This document shows positions 1-17,156 of a stretch of DNA of 64,000 nt, piece after piece; positions within the stretch are counted from its first letter, which is position 1, and every line of letters starts with the position of its first letter. The position numbers were made by a program, and so were the translations under genes. The notes beneath the pieces are model-generated. The model saw nothing but the letters and a program-made list of their open reading frames with translations, made no database searches and had not been told where the DNA came from. Location of the stretch: contig NC_021675.1 in assembly GCF_000247815.1 (NCBI RefSeq), positions 66,545,040 to 66,609,039 on the forward strand, read 5' to 3'. This DNA is from Ficedula albicollis (Eukaryota; Chordata; Aves; Passeriformes; Muscicapidae).

Positions 1-3000
1 GACTGAGGAGACTGGGAATTTGTATGTGGAAGAGGCCTGGAAATTCTTCAAGCCCATCGTGTTAAACCTATCAGGATTTTATATTTCAAGTAAGGAAAAA
101 AAAAAAGGTTACCAAGTCCTGCACTTCTTCCTAGCAATCTCTTCCAAAGAGAGGTTAGAAATAGTTTGACAATCTACAAGGATTGAAAAGAAGGTCAAAA
201 GGAAGAGCTATCAAAGAAAGATATGCAAGGAAAAATGAGCTATTCAAGTTAGACCATATAAAGACTATCACAAGTTGTACCAAAAGGTTTTTCAGTCATA
301 TGAATAAGAATAGAACAGGGGGAGAAACAGCGGGATCACCAAACAATGAAGACAGGATAGAAATGTAAGATAATTTTATTTTAAAAATTAAATTAATACT
401 GTGACTCAGTTTTCAGTGAAGGGGGGTGGCTGGCCATGGACCAGTTAACAAATTTATGAGAAGAAACTACATCACCTGAAGGTGAAAGCAGAACTCAAAT
501 AACTTAATGCACTTAAATAAGTGAAAGCAGGATATCTCCATCCTAGAACTAGCACACAGGATCACAGGTGAACTTGTGAAAATTTCTTGCAAACCCCTGT
601 TAGACCAATTCCCATTTTGACAGGACAGTAACAAGTTTGTAGCTATATTTAAAAGCAACTGAAAAAAAAAAAATCTAGCAGTTGGATAGGATCAATAGGA
701 TGCAAAATTGTAAAAAGTTTTAGTGGTGCAGAGACAGTTGCATTTTCCACCTCTTTCCAGCATGCAATTACTAAAGATGTATCATTCCTGATTGAGAGGA
801 ACTTTCCCTGAAGCAAAAGAACTGAGTTTCAAGAAAAAACAGGGAATGTAGCACCTTGTTTGTAGTTTGGAAGTGTATCATGTATTATACCACATGGAAA
901 ATTTACATGAGAGCTACAGATAGGCTTTTACAGTGAGTGAAAAAAAAAAGAGGAAGTTTTAAAATGAGCAAGAAATTGGCTACAGCAAAAAGACATCAAA
1001 ATGCCAGAAAGGTGCTAACAGACTTCTTAATAGATTTACCTTAGAGCTCAGTTCAGCATATATTCCCATTAAAGCCCTTCCTATGGGAGCTTGAAGTCTC
1101 CCAAAGCCATTTGTAGAAGACATAAAACTGGGAAGCACATCTATGTGGGAAAGAGGATTATAAAGCCATACAGGAAGAACTGCACAAATCTTGTAATGCA
1201 GAGTGTCACACATGAAATTGAATTCAGTAATGAACAGAACACTTGGGGAGTTCATCAGTTAGAAACAGCAATGGGAGCAAATGCTTGGGGCTATCAGTTG
1301 CTCCACAAGAAAACATGAGCCATCAATATTAACTGGCTGCAAAACAAGCAAAGCCCAGGATATATCAGACTTGACAAAACAAACTGGTTGATTGACCTCA
1401 CTTACTGGGAGGAGTGTGGTTGACATCAGGACTCAGTGAAATTAAAGGGCAATGTCAATTTATGCCCAATAGGAACAAATTAGTCCTGAATACACCCAAG
1501 GCAGAAGTCAGACACACATTTCCAAGAAGAAAACAGTCAACAGGAGTATTTGAACAACTACAGTGTAAGAGAGACAGCAAAATATTTTCTAAGCACATAT
1601 TCTACAGTCTAGCAGAAAGCTGAACTAGCTCATCAAAAAGGTCCCTTTCAATCATACACTCTGTTTAGTGTTACAGAAATAAAGCCCAAGCTCATAGGAG
1701 ATGTCACTCATAGATGATCTCACCTTTTAGGAGATCAGCTAACACAGATGGGAAACAAACACCATGTCTGGAGAAGCACAAACCCTCTCAACTTTGCTTA
1801 CTATTAGCTATGGTCACAATTTGTGACATATCACATGTCAGAGTGACAAGTAAGACAATGAGGGTAATTCAATTAATCTATTAATCATCTTAATGGGCTA
1901 AAGGAATCCAAGAGGATCACAGTAACCCTGCTATTTAACAACTTCACATCACAGAATGGATCTGCTCCCTAACCCCAGCCAGAGGATTGGCTCTGACTGC
2001 AGGGTCTGAATTACCATCTCTGTAATACTGAAAATGCAGAGATCCTGATGATTTCGAAAGACAATTTAATAGAGAGCTTTTGCACTGGAAGAGTTCTCAT
2101 GACATTGAATTACACAGAATTACCCCCAAAGAGTTCAATCAAGAAAGCAATTAGAGAAATCAGTAATTAGAAAAATGGAATTATTTTGATCTATATGTTA
2201 AAGTACTCACAGTCATTTTATTAAAGAACAAACCTTTAGAGCAAATATCCCAGAACCAGAAAGATACAAACACTTGATAAAATAGGACTAAGTCAGCAAG
2301 GCACTTCTCCTCTCTTGCCTAATCCAAGCCCAAAGTGTATTGGGTAAATGCATCAATACTGCAATAGCTACTTTATAACCATCACAGATCGAGCTGCTCC
2401 TTAATTTCCAAGTATCATTAAGCATTTTTAAAGATTATTTTATGAAACATTGATTCTTAAAATACAAGTAAAAATATGACTGAAATTGAAGAGGCTTGAG
2501 AAAGCACAGCTGATGTTAGAGTTTGCTGCAGCAGTGCAATATGCAAAGACAGACTCCTCTTCTGGTACCACTGAAGTACTTGAGCATGATATGATAATGA
2601 CCTGACTTGAGCATTATCCTGTTTTCTGTACATTTAAATCAGATTTTGTTCAATTTCTTTCAGACAGGTACACAGAGATCTCAAAGCAGGTCACAGGAAC
2701 GAGATTTGTTCTCAGTAGGTTTTGAAGCTCGCTCACAACTAAAAGTGTTCGAATATCACAAGGCATGACAATGAGTCAGAGAGGGGCAAAAGCAGAACAA
2801 ACACCTCATGTGCTCCAGCTCTCATTATTTTAACCAATTCTAGCTGGGACAGCAAGTGTCAGGCACATCTGCTCATAACAACAGCACATAATTTCAAACA
2901 CACATAATAGTCACAACTTGGTTTTACAGCTCAGCCACAAAGACAATGACTCCAAGCACTCCTCAGCTCTGGGCACTACGGCACTGTGACAGACTTCACA

Positions 3001-6000
3001 CCATCAGGAAGAACAAAACCCATTAAGAGACACCTTTCCCTGCTGCACACACACATATCCAGGCAGCTCTCTCAGGAGCAATCAGTCCTCATCCAGCCTC
3101 AGCAAGTCACTCCACATAAGGAATACAGACATTCTAATTGGAAAAAACCAGTGTAGTTTTGCCAAACTGATTTCTAACTCATTTCATGAACTGGTAAGGT
3201 TGTACGAATGTGAGAACTGTCTGTTTGGTTCAGTGGTTTCCAATTTGAGACACCCATGAACTCTCCCACAGTGCCTGCAGAGGGTAAATGAGCAGAGGAA
3301 ACTCAGTATCACTGTAAGATTCCATGCATGCCCTGAAAGATTTTTAGGGATCCACAAAGACAAAAAGGTTCAAAAAACTCTACTCCTAGAACCCTTTTTT
3401 ATGAACAGCTATGCTGCAAACTCTGCTTCTATATATAAAACAGAAGTAAAAATAAAATTAATTATAAATGGACTGGTAATTTACTCATTAGAAGCTTGGG
3501 AAAAAGCTCACTTATTCCAGATAATGTCAATAAGTTTCTACATTGATGTCTGCATTCTATTAGCTCTGAGACATCTCACTTTCTGTTTATTACTTGACAA
3601 TGTGTTAATGGAACTGAATTCCCACTTAGACTCTCTTTCCTAAGAATTCACAACTCATTCAGAATCCACCCATATGGACTGAAGATATCTGGAGGTTTTT
3701 TGCCTTATTTTCTGAGAAAGAGATTGTGAGAAATCACATCAAAATAGGCAAAGACTACATCCATCACAGCATGCAAAAATTAACCATCTCAAAATTACGT
3801 GCGGTTTCTCCAAGAAGGGGAGGTGACCTATGCACTGATCTGGATGGTAAGTTATGCTGTCAGTTAAGTCAGAGATTGAGAATAAATGAGCTTCTGCAAT
3901 GAGTTAACACAGACACACAGGCAATACAAGGATTATTACATTCCAGCTGATGGTATTCTGCACTCTTGACTGGATATGAAGCCTCTCAAGAAGAAAACTG
4001 AAACTTAAAATCAGGTATCCTGTGGTAAATGATCCTGAAGGGCTATTGGAAAAGACACAAATACTGAATTATGTATTTTGAAAGAATTGAGTGTGTCTGC
4101 TTTGGTTTTTTTTTTTTAGCAAGAACAGCTGATCACCTGGCAAAATTCAGAAGGCAAATAAATATGAAAATCACTCATCCTACATGCAAGCAAAAGGAAG
4201 ATCAAACAAATCATCACTACCAAAATGCTGTAGGCACATCCCTTGCCCTGTGACTACACCACTTGAACTAGAAACTAAGATGCAGAACAGACTGCAGAAT
4301 TTTATATCCATAATAATGGCCTTTGCAGCTCTATCAGACACAATCAAAATATCTGTCCTCGTACTTCAATGCCAAAAAGTTCCCTTTACTTCTCTCTGCC
4401 ACTGTTGTAGCAGAGACTTTTAAAAATAAAATAATACATTCATTTAAATTTTAACTTCTTTCAAAGAGGATTTTTATCTGTAGATCATTTTCAAAAGCTG
4501 TAATGACTACGATACTGTTGGATGTGACAGGCTTCTAGAGACTAACCAGAACCTGGAAAAGTAAGAACATTACACATAACTCTCCTAACCAACCAGAGAA
4601 GCAGCTCCAGAAACTAGCAGTCACCCTCCTTGCCAGCCAAAGAAGTGCACAGCAGCAGCTGGCAAGCAAGAAGAATGGCATAAAAGGAAAGGTGATGAGA
4701 TCATGAGCTAATAGGAGAAAGAACATGCTGCTGTTTGTGGCTCTATGGAAGCACCGCACAGGAGCTGTGAACAGCTACACTGGTAAACAAATTACCACTG
4801 GACCTGGATACTGTCTTTGCATGTGGATTTCCAGAAAACAAAGAAACAACGCCACAAAACACCAATTCCTTGTGTATTGACTTTGACTTTCCTCAAGGAA
4901 TTCATCTTGCTGACTCTAAATGATAAATTCACACCTCAATTTTTGTCAAACATATCAAGAAATAGTAATTGTTTCCACTTTTTTCCTTTGATTCTCTGCA
5001 GACAGGGATGGCTATCACATTCCCAGCCTCTGCCACACCAGAAATTTCATTTATATGCACTGGAAAATAAAAATCATCTTCAAAGTCTCAGTCCTCTCAT
5101 ACATCATCATGAAGTGTTCAAGCCAACTCAAGCGACAGCACCGTGCCAGCTGAGGCAGAAGTGTTCCTCTCCCTCTGCTCTTTGCAGCAGCCCCCAAAGA
5201 ACAGGGATTCAGGGCTCAGGATACTGAAAAGGATCTGGAGATCCTTTCTGCTTCCCAGCCAGCAGCAACAGAGCAGGGGAATCTCTGACCTTGCCCATGG
5301 TCACCAAACCCACCCATGAGGCATCCTCGCTCCCCTGCATGAGCATCGAGCTGGCTAATTAGCTGGAAAGTTTCCACAGGATTCCTAACAGCAAAGGAGG
5401 ATGGGCAAGGGAGGGAATCAAGAGTTAGAACTGGGAAGGGATGGTAAAAACCAGCCCTGCGGGGATGAGGTCTAAGAAAAGAGTGTGGGAAAACCTGTGA
5501 AAGGACATGAAGAATCCAGCATAGGAGTTATCCAGACAGGAGTTGTTCTGGGGAATGGAGCAAATGAAAACTCAAAGTGATGAAAACCCAAAAAGCAAGA
5601 ATGAAAAATAGAAATTCGACATCTCTTGTGGTTTTTATTGCAGAGAAACAGACAAATAGTGTTCAGCAAGTAAATTATTCAGTAAATTCCACTAATTTTT
5701 TTTTCCACAGCTATTGTGACCAGCTGAATAGCTGTGCAAATATTCCCAGAATGATGACAACATTTATTGCACTGGAGATATCAAAACACAGCCTATCCGA
5801 CCTGCTATTAGGATGGCAGTGGAAAATACATTACAAGTAAAATTCTGCAAGCAAGAGACAACAGAGAACTATCATATTTCACTCTTTTGAGCTGCACGGG
5901 AAGGAGGGAAGGTTTTTCACAGCATATTCATGCTTGTATTTGTCAACTAGCTTGGGGACATGTAAACTGCCTTTCAACACTCTCTCTCTGCTTGAAGAAT

Positions 6001-7085
6001 GCCCTCCTGTATGATTTAAACCTCAAACTTGGATTCAATAAACTCCAAATATATCTTTCCCAAAACACAAATGCCATTCTGAGTCTGAAGTTATCTGTCC
6101 TCTTGTCTATTTTGGGGTGAGATCTGATGTGGTGACAGTGTAGGTTTAATAAACAGATTATGTAGATTTAATGACTTCCTGTTAAATAGAAAACATGAAG
6201 TGAGACCAGACAAATCAGGTAGGAGCTGTCTATAGGACAATTAATTGCCTGGTGGGGAATTCACCTGATGTGGCTGTTAGGAGGAAGCTTATGCCTTTAA
6301 AAATACGCTCTTATCAACAGAGAAGTTAACACAGACAAATAATTTCTACATTTTGGTCTAGGTTACTTATGTTCTCAGGAATGATGATTAATTGCTTCAG
6401 AATCTTATTGAGAAAAGTCTGTCTTTATTTTCCTAAATAATCTCTTGTTCTCATGCAGCCCTAGGAAAACAGACTGTAAAATTGCCAGCCACAAAAGGTT
6501 TGGGAGAATGTTAACTTTGAGCCACTGGAATATGTTGTAGAAGCAGCCTGCTAGCCCAGGAAATTGGCAGACTGAGATCCTTCCTGCCTTTGTGAAGAGC
6601 CAACAGAGATTTTACAAGTGCTCTAAGCCCCTTAGACAAGCAGAAACTTAAACTGTTTGGGTCTGAGCATGTAATGCAACCAAAAGGAAGAGCAGCACCA
6701 GAAGCCTGTGCCAGCTGGGAGAATCTGTACTAATGCACCTACTTCACACATTACAAGGCTCTTACAAACCCAGGACCAAGGACTTGCATACTCTCTGTAC
6801 TTCAGTGTGTGCTGCTCTGCTTGATTTCTGGTTCTAAAATGCCTGCTTTTCAAAAAGCAATCCAAAGAATAACAAGGGTTTTTTTCTTCCTTTTTGTATA
6901 GGAACTCTGGCAGTTCCAGCTTTTCCTGTTTTATTCCTCTATTCCTCATCTCCCAGCTGAAGTTTATCACCATCTCTCTGTTACACATTTTTACAACTAG
7001 TTAACTACCCTCATAAACTCCTCCTTTGAAACACAATTTGGGTGTGATAAATATATTTTAAAAAAAAACGGTCAAATTTATATAC
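1..7085 (-). other. RNF103: RNF103 intron 2 (left part), no exon recognised
   Basis: About 7 kb of AT-rich DNA with only short ORFs that lack coding character. I looked for the next RNF103 exon among the open frames and found none, so exon 3 is either shorter than I could see or, more likely, left of base 1. No clear interspersed repeat was recognised here. Confidence 0.6.
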
Positions 7086-7225
7086 CTGTACCAGCCAGAT
7101 CCCATCTTTCGTGTCTTCTACAAGCTCATAGAAGTGCATTTCACCACTGAAGTTTGTACTGGAAACTGATTCAGAGGCCTCTTCCTCCTTGAGAGCTGAA
7201 TAAAGCTCTCCTTCCATGAGGTCTC
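7086..7225 (-). CDS. RNF103: RNF103 coding exon 2
   Basis: 140 nt encoding the split Gly and residues 77-122 (DLMEGELYSALKEEEAS through GIWLVQ). The acceptor is tttttcag|gagacc and the donor is cag|gtatat, both on the minus strand. The exon ends on a codon boundary, so exon 3 must start in phase 0. Confidence 0.95.
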
Positions 7226-9582
7226 CTGAAAAAGAGACAATTGGAGAAATTGAATTAAAATGGCACTGGAGAAAGATTACTTCAGGAATTCTAGTAACAG
7301 TTTAACCAACCATATTTGCATGGTTGCTCGGAGAACCTTTTCAGTACAAAGGTAGCTAAACTTTAAGTTGTTACTATAATTCTATCTCTGGTGATGTGAC
7401 TATGAACAATTTGACTTCAGCCAGACCACAGAAGACATAAATGCTCTGTTTCTTATTGCACAGATGCACCACACATGCACGAGCACACAAAGGAGTAAAC
7501 TAACATCTTCTAAGGCTCATTCTCTGCAAATAACAACGTTCAGTGGCTGAGAGCAATTTTATTCGATACATCTTTGCTTTCGTTTCACAGGATTGCAATT
7601 TTGAAGCAAGCAATTTCTTAACACTGATAATTCAAACAGACTTCCAAATTTCAATCATTAATTCTCGACCAAAACCCAGTGTTTTTGATCCTGTTGCTAG
7701 TAAAAATCTCAGGCACAATAATTTGGCTGTTGGCTTTTGTTTGCAGTTGGGAAAAGTTCCCATGAATTCCAAATGCAGCGACGTAAAGAGCTCACAGTAA
7801 AATCATCTGATTATGCTTCCTTCGTAATCTCATTTCCTTCTCGTGTTTTGTTTCACAATCATTACAAACAATGTTAATGACAACCTGCATTCTAGTAAGT
7901 AATCTACTAAGCTTTAAGAAATGAAGTCTTGTCCAAAACCAGTTTCCTTAAAAATACAAAAATAAGTGCAACAGCTAAAACCCTTGGGGGGTTTGCAAAA
8001 ATATTCATAAAATTTAGAGGGGAAAAAAAACCAAAATGCAACCACAGAAAAATGCTGCAAAGCCTGTTGGTATGAGAAGTGTTTCCATGACATTTGAAGA
8101 AGTTGTTAATACAGTTTGTTTGGAATTAAACACTTCCCTGAAGCATATGCAACCCAAACATCATGACATCATGAAAGTACCTGACAGCCAAGGACTGAAA
8201 GTAATTGGAAACAAAAGTGAAAGTGCCTAATGCTTTTCACTGCTGGAGCAGCAAAGCCAATAAACAACATAAAAACATAAATAAACAATGAACATTAACA
8301 GCAAATTAGATTTAAATGCCCAGGATTAATATCAATTATTTAAACCAGCATTTTTAGGGTTATATGGCAGGTACTACATTCTTCTCTCTCCTGTCCAGAC
8401 ATGAGACCCTCACTACCTAACCCGATTGCTGGGATTTCTCTCTCTCCTGGATCACTAGCCCTTCCATTACTGATTTAAAAGCAGCTACTCACATTTTCCT
8501 GCTTGGCTGGCACTACAGCTATTACATCAGCCCCATCTCCCAGTCCTTGGGGCCAGCTCCCTCCGGCTGCTCCAGGCAGCATCCTTACTTCCAGGGCACT
8601 TCTGCCATTCTTACACCTCCTTCCCCCCTCGCTGTTCAGTCTCCATCTCCTTCACCTGGTTCTCCTTGCTTCCAAAATGCCCCCCTGCCTTTTCCAAGCT
8701 GTTTTTTTGTATGCAGGAACTAGTTCTGTTCCCCTTGTATAAAACCATCTCAACCCTGGGTACCCATCCCTCCTGCTCCTCAGCTATGAAATCATCGCTT
8801 TCCTAGGGGCCCATCTTGATAACCGTACCTGTAAAAAACCCAGCAAACGGGAGGGACTGCACGGGAACAAGCTGGCCCCAGCTGTAAACAGTAGCCTACT
8901 GCAGCTATTTGGAGTCTCTCCTCCTCGTTTTTCACGGCAGACGACATTCGGTCCCATCTGTGCCACCCGCACTGACCCGACCGCCCGCAGCGAAACTCCC
9001 GGGCCAAAGGAGGGAAGAGGGGAGGGGAAGGGAAGGGAAGGGAAGGGAAGGGAAGGGAAGGGAAGGGAAGGGAAGGGAAAGGAAGGGCCGCTGCTGGTGC
9101 CCCGTCCAGCGCAGGCCTTTCACTCGGCGCAGCCCGCTCGGGCTCACAACGCCGCCGGGCTCTGACCGTCACCCCCCGAGGTGCCCGGGCTCCCTCCATG
9201 GATCCCCTCGCTGGGGGAGCCAGCTCGCTCCCCAAACCCGCCCTGCGAAGGGAAGCAGCGCCCGCGCCTCCATCCAAGGGCGGCCGGAGCCCAGGCGGGG
9301 GTGGCCGGGCACCGACCTCCGTCCGTCCCCCCGGGTCACGGGAGAGCTCCGCGTACCTGACTTCTCCACCAGCTCCCGCACATCCTTCTTCTCGGGCAGC
9401 CCCGAGTGCCCCAGCCCGCGGCACTCCAGGATGGTCCGCAGCTTCCTGAAGCTCAGCGCCACCGGGTCCACCAGCTGCGTGGCGAGGAAGCCGCTCTCGT
9501 ACCACGCCACGGCCTCGAACACCCGGGCCAGCACGAAGAGCGCCAGGAAGTAGAGCAGCAAACAGCACAGCTTCACCCACAT
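7086..9582 (-). CDS. RNF103: RNF103 (RING finger protein 103, KF-1), 5' part: coding exons 1 and 2
   Basis: RNF103 is known as a multipass ER-membrane RING-type E3 ubiquitin ligase acting in ER-associated degradation. Only the N-terminal 122 codons are in the window. Coding exon 1 (9582 down to 9357) and exon 2 (7225 down to 7086) join in phase, with a Gly codon split 1+2. The reading matches my recollection of the vertebrate protein almost residue for residue, including the motifs ATQLVDPVALSF, LPEKKDVRELVEKSG and DTKDGIWLVQ. The first ~25 residues form a hydrophobic signal-anchor or transmembrane segment. The start is the first Met of that segment. The luminal and multipass parts and the RING finger are encoded by later exons, which I did not find at 1-7085 and which should lie left of the window. 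The gene is divergent to RMND5A, with ATGs 7.4 kb apart. Its 5' UTR and promoter are occupied by the poly-G run. Identity is near certain; the gene is cut by the window edge. Confidence 0.95.
7226..9356 (-). other. RNF103: RNF103 intron 1
   Basis: The intron lies between the two in-phase RNF103 exons. Its exon-1-proximal end (about 8,900 onward) is GC-rich and carries a GGGAA pentanucleotide array. The rest is ordinary AT-rich intron without supportable ORFs. Confidence 0.85.
9024..9086 (+). repeat. (GGGAA)n microsatellite
   Basis: About a dozen tandem pentanucleotide units in RNF103 intron 1, within the promoter-proximal GC-rich zone. The last units are slightly degenerate (an extra A near 9080). 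Short translated shadows (KGREGKGRE, LPFPSLPFPS) come from this repeat. Confidence 0.95.
9357..9582 (-). CDS. RNF103: RNF103 coding exon 1
   Basis: 226 nt encoding residues 1-75 plus one base. It starts with MWVKL followed by a Leu-rich hydrophobic stretch (about residues 4-22). The 3' end is a gt donor (tcag|gtacgc read on the minus strand). The exon is GC-rich, consistent with a first exon in a CpG island. Confidence 0.95.
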
Positions 9583-9667
9583 CTTCCCGGGAGCGCCGAG
9601 CCGGAGGCCGGGCTGGGCAGCGAGGGAGGGGAGCGGGGGCTGTCAGGGGAGCGGGGCCGCGGCCCCC

Positions 9668-14330
<4,663 letters not shown>

Positions 14331-14337
14331 GATGATA

Positions 14338-14402
14338 GGAATTGGAGTTCAATGATCCTTGTGGGTCCCTTGCAACTTAGGATATTCTATGGTTCTGTGA
14401 AT
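14338..14402 (+). mobile_element. CR1 LINE 3'-end fragment
   Basis: The sequence ttggagttcaatgatcctt ... gggtcccttgcaactt ... attctatggttctgtga matches the conserved CR1 3' terminus as I recall it. It is short, 5'-truncated and in plus orientation. Confidence 0.75.
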
Positions 14403-14729
14403 TTCTGGGAATTCACTAACACAGAAATTCTTGCCATGCTTCTTTATCAACATGGGTGCATCTCGACATGTTTTAGGTGTGATATGAAACAGTGCCTCCT
14501 TGTAATTGATATTAAATAGAACAAAGAAGCTTCTGTGAGAGCCTCAAAGCAAGATGGCAGCAGCTCAGACATTATTGTGTTGCAGGCAGAGGAATTTTAA
14601 ATGAGAAAATGTTTCCTGCTTTGTACAAGTGGCCAACGGGAAGCAGATTTAACAAAGGTGTGAATCTGTAACAGAGTGACCACTAGTGACAGCTCAGCTA
14701 AAGCTCTGGCTTTTTAATCATGTAATCCT

Positions 14730-14805
14730 GGCATGGTTTGGATTGGGAGGGACCTCAAAGACCATCCAGCTCCACCCCCTGCCCTTTGGGTGAGGCAGTC
14801 GGGTG
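14730..14805 (-). mobile_element. CR1 LINE 3'-end fragment, reverse orientation
   Basis: The sequence tggcatggtttggattggga followed by gggacctcaaagaccatccag is the reverse complement of the CR1 tail (compare the longer minus-oriented CR1 at 15,600). The element is strongly truncated. Confidence 0.75.
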
Positions 14806-15599
14806 ATCTGGCGGTGATTCACACAGGAATTCAGGTAGGACAGGGCGCCGGGAGGCTCTGAAGCCCCGTGCTCGGGGTCAGCTGTGACACCGGGCAGGTG
14901 ATCAGGGCTTTCCGCAGCCGCAACTGGATCTGATGGTCACCCCCTGCGGGAAATTGATCTGCCATAAACACACAGTGATTAACGGCACAAAAACGCACAT
15001 CAATCAGGGCAAACCAACTTACAGGAGCAGAATAAAATCATTAAAGCTTTAGATAAAGACATGTTTTTTCCTAGGCAGTTTGCATTTTCTGTTTTTGTAC
15101 CAGTGAAAAACTATTTGTTTCCCCTTTGGGGAAGACAAGCTCTGTTTAACGTTCAAAACAAAAAAAATAAATAAGGAGTCCTTGCTTGAGTGTGCTGAGA
15201 TGACCAAGGAGGCCACAGGAGTTGAGAACTTCACAAATTAAACCTCTGTGCTGATGACCTAGGAAACCAGAAGATACTGTTTGTATGTTTATGTTAGATA
15301 TGTTTAAAGAGCAAAAACAGAGAAAAGCAGCAGTTTGGGCAGAAATCTGACCAATTACTGACAGTACACATCACACAAGTCCTGTGTTCTTGAGAGAATA
15401 CAGAATTCTTGATTTTCCCATCCTGCCCAGCACTGGGGACACAGATGAAACAACACTACCCCAGACTCAGACCATATGCTGTTTTTTCACTTAACTTTAT
15501 CCAAATTTATTAGGAGCTTTGTACTGTGCTACTCAAAACACAGAGTGCTGTGTGTCCTGCCCTACTGCTCCAAATACCAAAGCTCATAAAGCCATCACC

Positions 15600-16145
15600 A
15601 AAAAATCACAGAATGGTTTGGGTTGGAAGAGACCTTGAAGATTTAGTTCCAACACCCCTGCCATGTGCAGGGACACCTTCCACTAGTCCAGGTTCCTCAG
15701 AGCCCCATCCAGCCTGGCCTTGGATTAGTTCCAACACCCCTGCCATGTGCAGGGACACCTTCCACTAGTCCAGGTTCCTCAGAGCCCCATCCAGCCTGGC
15801 CTTGGACACCTCCAGGGATGGGGCAGCCACAGCTTCCCTGGGCAGTCTGTGCCAGAGCCTCCCCACCCCCACAGTAAAGAATTTTTTCCTAATATCCAAT
15901 CTAAACCTGCTCCCTTTCACCTTGTAGCCATTCTCCCTCCTCCTGTCACTACATGCCCTTGTCAAGTCTTGCCCCATCTTTTCTCAAAGCTCCCTTCAGG
16001 TACTGGAACGCCACGGGGTCACTCAAAGCTTTCTCTCTTCCAGGCTGAACAATCCCCATTCTCTCAGTCTTTCCCTGCAGGAGAAGCACTTCATCCCTCT
16101 CATCAACTTGATGGTCTCCTCTGAATGTGCCTGGAGCTGGTGTTA
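15600..16145 (-). mobile_element. CR1 LINE, 5'-truncated, with internal tandem duplication
   Basis: It reads in reverse as a typical CR1 3' region: it opens with aaaatcacagaatggtttgg, then the gagaccttgaagat and ccagcctggccttggacacc blocks, and further on the block that gives the translated KFFTVGVGRLWHRLPREAV shadow. Two adjacent copies of a ~78-81-bp internal segment (about 15,643-15,724 and 15,725-15,804) are visible. It lies about 0.9 kb upstream of the RMND5A start codon. Confidence 0.9.
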
Positions 16146-16249
16146 ACCAAGAGGAATTCGATTTGAGGCATCTCTTTGAGCACATTTTTATAAGTCACTG
16201 CCAGTCCAATGCACTTCAGCCTGTTGGCAACCAGCAGGAAGTTTACCGA

Positions 16250-16902
16250 GCAATTACCAACCCAACGCCAGGTTAAATGCGTTTCCGGCTCGCCTGGTTC
16301 CTTAACTCAGCCCTGGCGCCGCTCAGCTTTGCTTTGCGCGGTGTTGGTGGCAGCTGCGAGACGCGCTCCCCGCAGGCTGGCTGGGGAGGACCCTTGGTGC
16401 CGCGGGCACCGCCCGGGGTCGCCCAGCAGTGACACCGCTCCCGGCGCAGCGGGCCCAGATCCGGAGGAGCCGTCCCGGGCCCGGCGCCCCTCAGGCCGCG
16501 GCGTCACCATGGCAACAGCGCCCCTCAGGCCCCCGCGCTTAGCTGCCCATCTCCTTGCCTGACCCGCAACACCCCCGGGATACCCGTTCCGCAGGCTGAC
16601 TCCCACGCGCCGCCTGACCGGGAAGCGCTTCCTGATCCCACCGCGACACCGGAAAAAACGCTCCGCCCATCCCCGCCGGCGGCGGGTCAGGGCTGCCCGT
16701 CGCGCCGCCTGACTGAAAATCGCCGCTCCGCCCAGCATTGCGCGAAGGCCCCTCGCTGAGGCGTCCTCGGCCCTGCCTGCGCGGTGCGTCGCGAGGTCCC
16801 CGCGTGTCCGCGGCGCTGCCTGCGCGGAAGTGCGTTGGCCCGAGGCGACGGTGCGGCGCGGGAGCGGGAGCGGGGCCGGGGCCGCCCGAGGGCCGGGGCT
16901 GG

Positions 16903-16955
<53 letters not shown>

Positions 16956-17014
16956 CGGGGCAGCAGGAGGAGCAGGACGAGGAGGAGGAGGAGGAGCAGC
17001 GCGGCCCGGGCGCG
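16250..17014 (+). promoter_or_regulatory. RMND5A: RMND5A CpG-rich promoter and 5' UTR
   Basis: Dense CpG and GC content begins at about 16,280 and continues through exon 1. No TATA box is obvious, as is usual for CpG-island promoters. The transcription start cannot be fixed from sequence. A 52-nt G run and a gga/gag-rich purine stretch lie directly upstream of the ATG, so they probably fall in the 5' UTR. Confidence 0.7.
16904..16955 (+). repeat. 52-nt poly-G run in the RMND5A promoter/5' UTR
   Basis: Fifty-two consecutive G end 59 nt before the RMND5A ATG. Like the 1465-nt run, it sits in the CpG-rich first-exon zone, which suggests a common cause (G-tract expansion or base-calling failure). 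Confidence 0.97.
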
Positions 17015-17156
17015 ATGGACCAGTGCGTGACGGTGGAGCGGGAGCTGGAGAAGGTGCTGCAGAAGTTCTCGGGATACGGGCAGCTCTGCGAGCGCAGCCT
17101 GGAGGAGCTGATCCAGTACGCGGGAGGGCTGCGCAGGGAGATCCTGCAGACCGAGA
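17015..17156 (+). CDS. RMND5A: RMND5A coding exon 1
   Basis: 142 nt, residues 1-47 plus one base. It starts [20 protein letters not shown] and ends at gaga|gtacgt. The open frame extends upstream only through the low-complexity G tract, so the Met is the sensible start. Confidence 0.97.
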
